Assembly: GCA_910588215.1 (NCBI GenBank)
Contig: CAJUQJ010000004.1
Coordinates: forward strand, 119,939-175,012
Reading direction: 5' to 3'
DNA length: 55,074 nt
DNA from: an uncultured Lachnospiraceae bacterium
Lineage (GTDB): Bacteria; Bacillota; Clostridia; Lachnospirales; Lachnospiraceae
Of the stretch, positions 1-7,377 are shown in pieces (positions within the stretch are counted from its first letter, which is position 1; each line of letters starts with the position of its first letter). Below the pieces are notes generated by a model. The model made no database searches. It was not told the DNA's origin and saw only the letters and a list, made by a program, of their open reading frames with translations. The translations under genes were made by a program, and so were the position numbers.

Positions 1-893
1 AAATAAAATCGTACACTTCTTCTTTGTAGAAATAGCTACATTGTGGAATGTAAAGTACTGTTAGCAACTATATCTATTGCGGTTCGTGCGTAGAAATAGC
101 TACATTGTGGAATGTAAAGTAATAAGTATGTATCATGTAAACTTTATTGTTATGGTAGAAATAGCTACATTGTGGAATGTAAAGCGATTGTTATAAATAA
201 AATCGTACACTTCTTCTTTGTAGAAATAGCTACATTGTGGAATGTAAAGAAGTCTGTATATAACCTTCACGGCTTCATATCGGCGTAGAAATAGCTACAT
301 TGTGGAATGTAAAGACAATAAAAGGATTTGCAAATCCAGTATTTGAGTCCGTAGAAATAGCTACATTGTGGAATGTAAAGGATTTTGTAATAAACCCAGC
401 AACGGGGTTACCGGGTAGAAATAGCTACATTGTGGAATGTAAAGTCAACCATGTGACCCACAACTGTGTAGCCCGTCAAGGTAGAAATAGCTACATTGTG
501 GAATGTAAAGTCTTGTCCTTACCTCCTATCTCATACTCTTGATGGTAGAAATAGCTACATTGTGGAATGTAAAGTCAATAAATAACTTCGCAGTATAAGT
601 ATTCTCCGCAGTAGAAATAGCTACATTGTGGAATGTAAAGAAAAATGTATGCCTTTCTGTTCTTTCGCAGATATAGTAGAAATAGCTACATTGTGGAATG
701 TAAAGCGTGGAATATTGTCTGTCTTATTTTTTCTGTCCCGTAGAAATAGCTACATTGTGGAATGTAAAGTTAAAAACTTTTTCTGCGCCCTCACGGGCCT
801 CTTTGGTAGAAATAGATACATTGTGGAATGTAAAGAGATAGCATCTTTCTAAGTTGTTTAACCAAACCTTAGTAGAAATAGCTACATTGTGGA
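1..893 (+). CRISPR. CRISPR array, trailer end, type I-B-like repeats (14 repeats, 13 full spacers)
   Basis: A 30-nt repeat beginning GTAGAAATAGCTAC and ending GGAATGTAAAG starts at 26, 90, 155, 220, 285, 351, 415, 481, 545, 611, 676, 740, 806 and 872. The first twelve copies are identical. The copy at 806 has one change (C to A at 816), and the copy at 872 is cut to 22 nt. Spacers are 34-36 nt. The window opens inside a spacer, so the array continues to the left. Repeat decay marks the leader-distal end, so the leader lies left of the window and transcription should run rightward towards cas4. The 3' part (GGAAT..AAAG) resembles the GGAATTGAAAC end of type I-B repeats, and the cas genes next door agree. 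The partial first spacer equals the last 25 nt of the spacer at 185-219. Confidence 0.98.
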
Positions 894-935
894 TCAGCGA
901 AAATTCTATAAGCACATTTAACAAAGGAGACCTAT

Positions 936-1430
936 ATGGAAACCCGAATCACAGGAGTCATGATTTATTACTATTTTGTCTGCAAAAGAAAGCTATGGTA
1001 TTTTATTCACGAGATCAACATGGAGAGTGAGAATGAAAATGTCATGCTGGGGAAACTTTTGGATGAAAGCAGTTACCAGAGGGATGATAAGCACATTAAT
1101 ATTGACAATGTCATCAATATTGATTTCATTAAGGAACATAAGGAACTGCATGAAGTTAAGAAAAGCCGATCCATTGAGGAGGCGGGTATCTGGCAGGTAA
1201 AGTATTATCTGTATTATTTGAAACAGCGGGGTGCGGATGGATTCAAAGCCAGGATAGATTACCCTTTGATCAAGAAGAATCTGGTAGTGGAACTTACGCA
1301 GGAAGATGAGGAGCGACTTGAGGAGATCATTCGGGAGATTTGTCTTTTGATAGAAGAGGAATTTCCGCCGCAGTTCCAGGCAGTGAAAATATGCAATAAA
1401 TGCGCATACCATGATCTGTGTTTTGTGTAG
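936..1430 (+). CDS. cas4: CRISPR-associated exonuclease Cas4
   Basis: Cas4 is a RecB-family nuclease with an iron-sulphur cluster that trims prespacers and helps select PAM-bearing spacers for Cas1-Cas2. The 164-residue product has an early Cys (FVCKRKLWYF, near residue 16) and a C-terminal Cys triad (KICNKCAYHDLC), which together fit the four 4Fe-4S ligands. The middle carries the RecB-type E-V-K motif (HEVKKS) and the Q-x-x-x-Y motif (QVKYYLYYL). Length is normal for a type I-B Cas4. An AAAGGAGA site lies just before the ATG. It starts 43 bp after the decayed last CRISPR repeat and is the first gene of a cas4-cas1-cas2 set. Type I-B assignment is inferred; the nuclease call is strong. Confidence 0.95.
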   Translation: METRITGVMIYYYFVCKRKLWYFIHEINMESENENVMLGKLLDESSYQRDDKHINIDNVINIDFIKEHKELHEVKKSRSIEEAGIWQVKYYLYYLKQRGADGFKARIDYPLIKKNLVVELTQEDEERLEEIIREICLLIEEEFPPQFQAVKICNKCAYHDLCFV

Positions 1431-1485
1431 TATATAATATGTAGCCTGGCGGCAGTCATGGGAGAGCCAAAGATTCGGAGTGATC

Positions 1486-1564
1486 GACTTTCATAGAATG
1501 AATGACCAAACGGTTCACTGGACAGCAGGTTGTGCATGATGAGAGTTCACTTTGTGAAGCGCAT
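1486..1564. repeat. Degenerate copy of a 78-bp repeat, between cas4 and cas1
   Basis: This stretch aligns almost end to end with the 78-bp tandem unit found upstream of csoR (50238-50428). Shared blocks, in order, are GACTTTCA, an AT..ATG.CCA block, a CGG..C block, GCAGG.T, GCATGATG and ACT.TG.AAG. It fills most of the 191-bp gap between cas4 and cas1, which otherwise holds no gene. The cas1 ribosome site lies after it. It could be a dispersed intergenic repeat or a transcribed hairpin element. I recognise no named family. Confidence 0.7.
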
Positions 1565-1621
1565 ATCATGTGATGAGATGGCATTTTGATTCCAAGGGGT
1601 TTGTACATAGCAGGAGGGAAT

Positions 1622-2614
1622 ATGGGACAGAGCTTTTATGTTTATAATAACGGTGATCTAAGGCGAAAAGACAACACTTTGCAGTTCACATCTGCAGAGG
1701 GTGAGAAAAAGGATATTCCGATAGAGCGAATCGATGATATTTACGTGATGTCGGAGATGACGTTTAATACCATTTTTCTCAGCTATATATCGCAGTATGG
1801 TATACCGATCCATTTTTTTAATTATTATAACTTCTATACGGGTAGTTTCTATCCAAAAGAAAAGTTGCTGGCTGGGCAGCTGCTTGTAAAGCAGGTGGAG
1901 CATTATACGGATCATGGTAAACGCATTGTACTTGCCAGGAAATTTATTGAGGCTGCGGCGGATAATATTTATCGGAATCTTCGTTATTACAATGGAAGGA
2001 GCAAGGACGTTTCGGTCTATATGTCAGAAGTGGATGACCTCAGGAAGAAGATACCCGTATCCCAATCTGTGGAGGAGCTGATGGGGATTGAAGGAAATAT
2101 CAGGAAGCAGTATTATGCGGCATGGAATGTGATCGTAGACCAGGAAATTCATTTTGAAAAGCGCGTGATGCATCCGCCGGATAATATGATCAATTCGTTG
2201 ATCTCCTATGTAAATTCCATGATCTACACAAAAGTGTTGAGCGAGATTTATCACACGCAGTTAAATCCGACGATCAGCTATCTGCATGAACCGGGGGCAC
2301 GTAGATTTTCGCTGTGCCTTGACCACTCGGAAGTATTTAAGCCGCTGATCGGCGACCGGCTGATTTTTTCGCTTTTGAACAGAAAGCAGATAACAGAGGA
2401 TAGTTTTACGAAGGAATTAAATTTTCTACATTTGAAAAAGGAGGCTTCTGCAACGATTACCCGGGAGCTTGAAGAACGTTTAAAGAAAACGATCATGCAC
2501 AGGGAGTTGGGGCGTCAAGTGAGTTATCAGTATTTGATGCGATTGGAAGCATACAAGCTGATCAAGCATCTTATCGGTGAGAAGGAATATGAAGGGTTTA
2601 AGATATGGTGGTAG
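1622..2614 (+). CDS. cas1: CRISPR-associated endonuclease/integrase Cas1 (type I-B-like)
   Basis: Cas1 is the metal-dependent integrase that, with Cas2, inserts new spacers at the leader end of the array. The 330-residue protein has the family landmarks: an N-terminal beta domain (SFYVYNNGDLRRKDNTL), HFFNYYNFYTGSFYPKE, the catalytic Glu in LMGIEGNIRKQYY, the catalytic His in YLHEPGARRFSLCLD and the acidic residues around EVFKPL. It ends in the common FKIWW tail. An in-frame TTG at 1586 would add 12 residues, but an AGGAGG site at 1612-1617 sits just before the ATG at 1622, so I take that start. Only 3 nt separate it from cas2. The sequence style is that of type I-B Cas1. Confidence 0.96.
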   Translation: MGQSFYVYNNGDLRRKDNTLQFTSAEGEKKDIPIERIDDIYVMSEMTFNTIFLSYISQYGIPIHFFNYYNFYTGSFYPKEKLLAGQLLVKQVEHYTDHGKRIVLARKFIEAAADNIYRNLRYYNGRSKDVSVYMSEVDDLRKKIPVSQSVEELMGIEGNIRKQYYAAWNVIVDQEIHFEKRVMHPPDNMINSLISYVNSMIYTKVLSEIYHTQLNPTISYLHEPGARRFSLCLDHSEVFKPLIGDRLIFSLLNRKQITEDSFTKELNFLHLKKEASATITRELEERLKKTIMHRELGRQVSYQYLMRLEAYKLIKHLIGEKEYEGFKIWW

Positions 2615-2617
2615 GAC

Positions 2618-2896
2618 ATGTATGTAGTGCTGGTATATGACATTGCGCAGGATAAAAATGGACACAAGCGGTGGTCACATGTTTATAAGATCTGTAAAAA
2701 GTATTTATCCCACATTCAAAACTCCGTCTTTGAGGGAGAAATGACCAAAGTGCAGATCACGAAACTGCAACAGGAGTTGAAACCTTATATTGATAAGGGG
2801 CTGGATTCAGTGATCATTTTTAAGAGTCGCCAGGAGAGATGGCTGGATAAAGAATTTTGGGGAAAAGAAGATGACGCGACGGATTTTATCTTATAA
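2618..2896 (+). CDS. cas2: CRISPR-associated protein Cas2
   Basis: Cas2 dimerises and bridges two Cas1 dimers in the spacer-integration complex. The 92-residue protein opens with the ferredoxin-like strand and conserved Asp (MYVVLVYDIA), continues with a YLSHIQNSVFEGEMT segment typical of the family, and has a DSVIIFK strand followed by a short tail. It starts 3 nt after the cas1 stop and is probably translated by coupling. It is the last recognisable cas gene. The next 500 bp hold repeats, then an unrelated flavoprotein. Confidence 0.96.
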   Translation: MYVVLVYDIAQDKNGHKRWSHVYKICKKYLSHIQNSVFEGEMTKVQITKLQQELKPYIDKGLDSVIIFKSRQERWLDKEFWGKEDDATDFIL

Positions 2897-2973
2897 AAGC
2901 ATCCGTGGCGCATCCGCGGCGAATTCTTTGCAGGAAACGGGTGACAGACTTGTGACCGCATGATACAATTATT

Positions 2974-3168
2974 CCAACTGTGCGGTTGCAATCCAATAAT
3001 CTGTCTGTATGCCATTTATGGCAATGCAGACAGGCAATTGGATTAGCAACCCACTTCCAAATGAGTAAAACGCGGATGCGTAAGCAGACGCAGGAGTGCT
3101 TAAGCACGGGTTTTACGAATGCGGAAGTCGGGTTGGATGCTCTTTGGAGCATTCAACCGTACAGGTGG
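2974..3168. repeat. MITE-like palindromic repeat, copy A (195 bp)
   Basis: The element starts CCAACTGTGCGGTTG and ends CAACCGTACAGGTGG, which are imperfect 15-bp terminal inverted repeats. Inside is a second hairpin formed by AATCCAAT..ATTGGATT arms around GCCATTTATGGC. It is a reverse-oriented near copy of 21158-21351. AT-rich imperfect direct repeats (CAATTATT / AAATTATC) flank it. It follows cas2 directly. Short ORFs inside it are conserved only because the DNA is repeated, so I do not call them genes. Confidence 0.85.
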
Positions 3169-3210
3169 AAATTATCCAAGCTGTCTTAGTGGATTGCTCC
3201 GGAAGCTTTA

Positions 3211-3269
3211 TTCCCGTGAGCAACGAGCCGAGTGGCTGCTTGCAGACATTTAGCGACTGCCGCGGGGTC
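3211..3269. repeat. Palindromic repeat family 2, first module
   Basis: The segment CCGTGAGCAACGAGCCGAGT, then GCTTGCA, then a GCGACTGCCGCGGGGTC end, matches 4881-4943, which has the same blocks with a few changes. It lies about 40 bp after MITE copy A. Together the two repeats and their flanks fill the 546-bp gap between cas2 and the flavoprotein, in which I see no gene. Confidence 0.65.
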
Positions 3270-3442
3270 TTTGATCGGCAGCGGTCGGAAGAGAACGAGA
3301 AACAGGAGAGCACCTTGCAGTTACTGATTCGGAAGCCGTATTGTCAGGCGGTTCGGCAGATGAACAATATTAGTTTGCGCTTATGAGTGTTGAGGTGGTT
3401 GGGCTAGCGCCTAATTTGGGGCGCTTCGGAATGGAGAAAATT

Positions 3443-4813
3443 ATGAAATATGATGTCATTATTATCGGTGCAGGGCCGGGCGGAATCTTTACTGCCTATG
3501 AACTGTTACAGCAGGGGAAGAAGCTGAAGATCGCGGTGTTTGAATCGGGGCATGAACTTGCAATGCGCCGCTGTCCGATCGACGGCGATAAGGTAAAAAG
3601 CTGCATCCACTGTAAGACCTGCTCGATCATGAGCGGTTTCGGTGGGGCGGGGGCCTTTTCTGATGGAAAATATAACATTACCAATGATTTCGGCGGCACG
3701 TTGTATGAATACGTGGGCAGAAAACAGGCCATTGACCTGATGAAATATGTAGATGAGATCAACATGAGGTACGGCGGAGAGGGCACGAAGCTGTACAGTA
3801 CTACCGGAACGCATTTTAAGAAGCTCTGTCTGCAGAACAAGTTGAGTCTGCTGGATGCTTCCGTGCGCCATCTGGGAACAGATATCAATTATATCGTATT
3901 GGAGAATCTGTATGCCGAGTTAAAGGACAGCGTGGACTTCTACTTCGATACACCAGTCATAACAGTGGAAAATCTGGACGGAAGTTACCGTGTAGTCTGT
4001 GAGGAGGACTCTTTTGAATGTGATAAATGTGTCATATCCGTGGGCCGCAGCGGCAGCAAATGGATGGAGCATGTGTGCAGGGAGTTGGATATCCGGACGA
4101 AATCCAACCGCGTGGATATCGGTGTCCGTGTGGAGCTGCCGGCAGTGATCTTTTCCCATTTGACGGATGAGTTGTATGAGAGCAAGATCGTCTACCGGAC
4201 GGAGAAATTTGAGGACAGGGTGCGCACTTTCTGCATGAATCCTCACGGCATCGTGGTCAATGAGAACACCAACGGCATCGTGACGGTAAACGGGCACAGC
4301 TATGAGGGGGCAGATAAGCAGACGGAGAACACGAATTTTGCGCTGCTTGTGGCGAAACATTTTTCCGAGCCCTTTAAGGACAGCAACGGTTATGGGGAGA
4401 GTATTGCAAGACTTTCAAATATGCTGGGCGGCGGTGTGATCGTACAGCGTTTCGGCGATCTGGTACGGGGACGGCGCAGCAATGAGAAGAGGATCGAGGA
4501 AGGGCTGGTGCAGCCTACGCTGGCGGCCACGCCGGGAGATCTGAGTCTGGTGCTTCCGAAGCGTATTCTGGACGGCATTATCGAGATGATTTATGCTCTC
4601 GACAAGATCGCGCCGGGTACGGCCAACGACGACACGCTGCTTTACGGCGTAGAGGTGAAATTCTACAATATGGAAGTGGCGATCGACGAACATCTGGAGA
4701 CGAAGTATAAGGGACTTTATATCATCGGTGATGGAAGCGGTGTGACGCATTCGCTGTCCCATGCTTCTGCCAGCGGCGTCTATGTGGCGCGGGATATTGC
4801 CATGGCAGAGTAA
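3443..4813 (+). CDS. FAD-dependent oxidoreductase (NAD(P)/FAD protein, COG2509-like)
   Basis: This is a cytosolic flavoprotein of unknown substrate. The N-terminus has a Rossmann FAD-binding motif (YDVIIIGAGPGGIFTAYELL) at residues 3-22. A cysteine cluster (SCIHCKTCSIMSGFGGAGAFS) at about 50-70 may be redox active or bind metal. The C-terminus has the second FAD contact (GLYIIGDGSGVTHSLSHA). A length of 456 residues fits the family. The open frame begins at 3383, but GGAG at 3433-3436 is well placed for the ATG at 3443, and the Rossmann strand starts at once there. Repeats lie on both sides. No neighbour points to a pathway. Confidence 0.85.
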   Translation: MKYDVIIIGAGPGGIFTAYELLQQGKKLKIAVFESGHELAMRRCPIDGDKVKSCIHCKTCSIMSGFGGAGAFSDGKYNITNDFGGTLYEYVGRKQAIDLMKYVDEINMRYGGEGTKLYSTTGTHFKKLCLQNKLSLLDASVRHLGTDINYIVLENLYAELKDSVDFYFDTPVITVENLDGSYRVVCEEDSFECDKCVISVGRSGSKWMEHVCRELDIRTKSNRVDIGVRVELPAVIFSHLTDELYESKIVYRTEKFEDRVRTFCMNPHGIVVNENTNGIVTVNGHSYEGADKQTENTNFALLVAKHFSEPFKDSNGYGESIARLSNMLGGGVIVQRFGDLVRGRRSNEKRIEEGLVQPTLAATPGDLSLVLPKRILDGIIEMIYALDKIAPGTANDDTLLYGVEVKFYNMEVAIDEHLETKYKGLYIIGDGSGVTHSLSHASASGVYVARDIAMAE

Positions 4814-4880
4814 GAAGGGCAGCCGGACCGTACAGACGCCATAGAACCGGCGGGCTGTTGTTTGATAGCAATACGGTTCA

Positions 4881-5010
4881 TTCTCGCGAGCAATGAGCCG
4901 AGTACCGTGCTTGCACGAGTATTTGGCGAATGCCGCGAGGGTCAGATACCCCGCAGCTCTGCTGCGTTGCAAGTTGGATGCCCCGTCAGCTTGCTGCGGG
5001 GTATTTGACT
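4881..5010. repeat. Palindromic repeat family 2, both modules
   Basis: The first module (4881-4943) matches 3211-3269. The second module (4945-5010) has arms GATACCCCGCAGC and GCTGCGGGGTAT and matches 34531-34596. The full copy suggests a two-module repeat of which the other two sites keep one half each. It lies between the flavoprotein and spmB, in a 352-bp gap with no gene that I can support. Confidence 0.7.
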
Positions 5011-5069
5011 GCCGCACGAGGTGTGAATAAAGGCAAAAGTGCATAAAAACATGCTGACATATGAAACAG

Positions 5070-5112
5070 AAGGACTGCATAGATTGTATTAATACTCTGT
5101 GCAGTCTTTTTT
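5070..5112 (+). terminator. Rho-independent terminator
   Basis: Arms GACTGCA (within 5070-5079) and TGCAGTC (5100-5106) enclose a 20-nt loop and are followed by six T residues. It ends transcription coming from the flavoprotein side. It lies inside the N-terminal extension of the long spmB open frame, which supports the shorter spmB start. Confidence 0.75.
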
Positions 5113-5165
5113 CTTTGCGAGAAAGAACTGTTAAAAAGACTGCTCTATCTTGTCGAGGCATCCCT

Positions 5166-5696
5166 ATGGTCGCGGTATTATCGAACATATCCAATATCAT
5201 CATTCCTGTCATTATATTTTACATTGTGGCATACGGGCTGGCTGCCAGAAGCAATGTGTATGAGGATTTTATCAAAGGAGCGAAGGACGGATTTCATACC
5301 GTTATTCAGATCATGCCTACGCTGATCGGGCTTATGGTAGCGGTGGGAGTGCTGCGGGCTTCCGGTTTTCTGGATTTTGTGGGAGGGCTTTTCTCCGGGA
5401 TCGCGGCAAGACTGGGCTTTTCTTCAGAACTGGTGCCGTTGATGCTGATTAAGATGTTCTCTTCGTCTGCAGCTACGGGTCTGGTGCTGGATATCTTTAA
5501 GAATCATGGTCCCGATTCCCTGATCGGCCTGACAACGTCGATCATGATGAGCTGCACGGAGACGATCTTTTATACGATGTCGGTTTATTTCCTGGCGGCT
5601 AAAGTGACGAAGACAAGATATACGCTCAAGGGAGCGTTGCTTTCGACGTTGGCCGGGATCGTGGCAAGCATTGTGCTGGCCGGGATGTTGGTGTAG
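5166..5696 (+). CDS. spmB: Spore maturation protein B (nucleoside-recognition/gate domain)
   Basis: SpmB is a membrane protein needed for dehydration of the spore core in sporulating Firmicutes. The 176-residue product has several hydrophobic segments: residues about 6-23 (IIIPVIIFYIVAYGLAA), 47-65, a central region containing the conserved MLIKMFSSSAATGL, TTSIMMSCTETIFYTMSVYF, and a C-terminal helix. This is the Gate-domain pattern, and length matches SpmB (about 178). The open frame starts at 5061, but a terminator lies inside that extension. GAGG before the ATG at 5166 and the conserved MVAVLSNISN start favour 5166. The usual partner spmA is not beside it. Confidence 0.88.
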   Translation: MVAVLSNISNIIIPVIIFYIVAYGLAARSNVYEDFIKGAKDGFHTVIQIMPTLIGLMVAVGVLRASGFLDFVGGLFSGIAARLGFSSELVPLMLIKMFSSSAATGLVLDIFKNHGPDSLIGLTTSIMMSCTETIFYTMSVYFLAAKVTKTRYTLKGALLSTLAGIVASIVLAGMLV

Positions 5697-5746
5697 ACGG
5701 AGCGGAATCATGGGAGTCAGAGGGAAGGCAGGAAGAATGTAAGTAT

Positions 5747-5784
5747 AGAAAAACAGCACTCCGTAATGGAGCGCTGTTTTTCTG
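5747..5784 (+). terminator. Bidirectional hairpin terminator after spmB
   Basis: AAAAACAGC..CTCCGTAATGGAG..GCTGTTTTT forms a strong stem with A-rich and T-rich sides, 50 bp after the spmB stop. The next 330 bp, up to the lipoprotein stop at 6117, hold no gene or clear element. This stretch is AT-rich and its short frames lack ribosome sites. Confidence 0.85.
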
Positions 5785-6099
5785 TGTGAGAAGGATAGAA
5801 ATGTGTAAACTCAAATATATGTCAACAGTGCATTTGCATGGAATGCAGCTGTTATGTTTAGTCGAAGCCGATCGACACCAAGCCAGCACCGGCGGCTCCA
5901 TTATTATGTAGGTCAGAATAGTCATGTATGTTATGTATTCCCCAACTACAAGTAATACTATACAGTGGAATTGTGAATGGGATGTGTCAAATATCGAAAG
6001 AAAAAAGAAAGAAATTATAAAATAAATTTTATAAATGCAAATTGTTAGAATATTTGTCGTAAATTGTAGCGTGAAAGAAGCCGCGGGAAAATACAAGCT

Positions 6100-6131
6100 G
6101 AGGGCGCACGGGATTGTTACGGTGCGCCCTC
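6100..6131 (-). terminator. Hairpin at the 3' end of the lipoprotein gene
   Basis: Perfect 10-bp arms GAGGGCGCAC and GTGCGCCCTC flank the stop codon region of the minus-strand gene. The T-rich tail on the minus strand is weak, so this may be a stabilising hairpin and not a true terminator. Confidence 0.55.
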
Positions 6132-6467
6132 AAGCAGTTCTCCAGCTTCGTCTATCAGATAGATGGCAAAAGTATTGGCGATCTGTGCCGGATAGGATTC
6201 TGCGATCTCGCCGTCATAGACGATTCGGATCAGAGTTCCCGCCTCCATTGCCGGAAGTTCGTGGTCTGAGATGACAGCCGTGCTGACCACGATCTGATCG
6301 GATGAACTTAATTCGTTTGAACCTTCAAAAGGCTCTACCAGAACGGACTTCTCGTTTACTTCTAATACGGTTGCATTAAAATAAGGATCTGCGGCCTCTT
6401 TCTTGATGCCGCAGCCGGTCTGTATGATCGTGAAAGTCAGTGCCAGGACAAAAAGTATTTTTTTCAT
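6117..6467 (-). CDS. Small putative lipoprotein (DUF3221-like)
   Basis: The 116-residue product begins with a short signal peptide (MKKILFVLALTFTIIQTGCG) ending in a Cys at about residue 19, as in lipoproteins, though the lipobox (Q-T-G-C) is not classical. The mature part is a short beta-rich domain (NATVLEVNEKSVLVEPFEG...DQIVVSTAV) reminiscent of small OB-like DUF3221 proteins that bind on the outer face of the membrane. The start at 6467 is preceded by AGGGAGGATC. A longer frame from 6521 lacks such a site. Function unknown. It stands alone, divergent from the Mrr-like gene. Confidence 0.7.
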   Translation of the reverse strand: MKKILFVLALTFTIIQTGCGIKKEAADPYFNATVLEVNEKSVLVEPFEGSNELSSSDQIVVSTAVISDHELPAMEAGTLIRIVYDGEIAESYPAQIANTFAIYLIDEAGELLEGAP

Positions 6468-6747
6468 AATGATCCTCCCTATGTATGATAACTTTTGCCT
6501 TTTAGTATAGCACAAGTTCACTTCCTGTAAAGTCTATGCAAATCATTCTTATAGCAAAGAATCAAAATTGCCAATAGAAAAGAAAGGAACCCGGTAGTAT
6601 AATAGGGGTTGCCAAAGACGGATCTCACAGAGTTGATCTGCAGAGAATCCTGCAGGCAGGATTCCTTTTTAAAGAAGATATAAAGAATGGAAAATAAGGG
6701 AATATAAAGATAAAGGAATATGAAGATAAAGGAACGGAAGATCTCCC

Positions 6748-7215
6748 ATGCAACAGACTGAATTGACAATCCTTCTTACCATAGTGATCAGCATACTTCT
6801 CCTTCTCCTGTTTATTGCAGGTATATTTTGTGTGATCCGCAGCATTCACCGTAACAGGCGGATGAGAGTGATGGATGAGATGGAGGGACATGATTTTGAG
6901 TATTTCTGTGCGGATCTCTTGGAGAGGCAGGGATTTGCGGAAGTGGAGGTGACCAGGGGCAGCGGTGATTTCGGCGTGGATATTCTGGCGGAAAAGGAAG
7001 GGGTGACCTATGCGGTGCAATGTAAGCGCTATAATGGACCGGTAGGCGTTGATGCCGTCCTGCGGACTTATGCCGGCAGAGATTACTATGACCGGATGGT
7101 TGGCGTTGTCATGACTAATCAGCATTTTACGGCACCGGCGGTGGCGGCAGCAGAGAAGCTGCGCATCCTGCTCTGGGACAGGGACTATGTGGACAGTATC
7201 TTGGAAGAAGAATAG
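6748..7215 (+). CDS. Membrane-anchored Mrr-like restriction endonuclease domain protein
   Basis: The 155-residue product has one N-terminal membrane segment (residues about 7-32), a basic linker (RSIHRNRRMR), and a cytosolic PD-(D/E)xK domain of the Mrr family: EMEGHDFEYFCADLLERQGF, then GSGDFGVDIL (catalytic Asp), then YAVQCKRY (the Q-x-K motif), ending with TNQHFTAPAV. Residues for cleavage appear intact. Mrr proteins cut modified DNA, but many short TM-linked members have unknown roles and sit outside defence islands. No modification gene is nearby. The ribosome site (GGAACGGAAGA) is weak, so the exact start is less sure. Confidence 0.8.
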   Translation: MQQTELTILLTIVISILLLLLFIAGIFCVIRSIHRNRRMRVMDEMEGHDFEYFCADLLERQGFAEVEVTRGSGDFGVDILAEKEGVTYAVQCKRYNGPVGVDAVLRTYAGRDYYDRMVGVVMTNQHFTAPAVAAAEKLRILLWDRDYVDSILEEE

Positions 7216-7224
7216 TCAAGATTA

Positions 7225-7255
7225 ATTTGACTATCAAACTAATTTTTGTTAAAAT
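7225..7255 (+). promoter_or_regulatory. FabT-type operator overlapping a promoter
   Basis: ATTTGACTATCAAACT at 7225-7240 matches the FabT palindrome (ATTTGA-N-TATCAAA-N-T). It overlaps a -35 box TTGACT (7227-7232), followed by a 17-nt spacer and a -10 box TAAAAT (7250-7255). The first gene downstream encodes a FabT-like MarR regulator, so autoregulation is likely. Confidence 0.75.
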
Positions 7256-7377
7256 AATAGTGTTGTGACGCCGGGATCCGGCGGTATGATGCATATTTAG
7301 GTTTTACGGTTTATATAACGGATTCCAGGAGATTGCGGGGAAGATGGGCGATTTCCGTAGTATTGTCAGAGGTAGAA

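Noticed and set aside
1..893. Type V-A (Cas12a) array read in reverse, because the reverse-complement repeat ends in TATTTCTAC
   Set aside because: Repeats are 30 nt, lack the GTAGAT end, and the forward 3' end and Cas1/Cas4 look type I-B; the trailer decay also fits forward reading.
300..924. Open frames running through the CRISPR array on both strands
   Set aside because: They are translations of the repeats and have no ribosome sites; array periodicity explains them.
2886..3386. Short conserved ORFs in the region after cas2, resembling ORFs at 21122-21390
   Set aside because: The likeness comes from MITE copies A and B at DNA level; no ribosome sites or protein features.
5061..5165. N-terminal extension of spmB
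   Set aside because: It contains a complete terminator hairpin, and family length fits the shorter start.
6748..7215. Mrr-like gene as part of a defence island with the CRISPR locus
   Set aside because: Housekeeping-type genes and about 4 kb separate them, and no other defence gene is seen.
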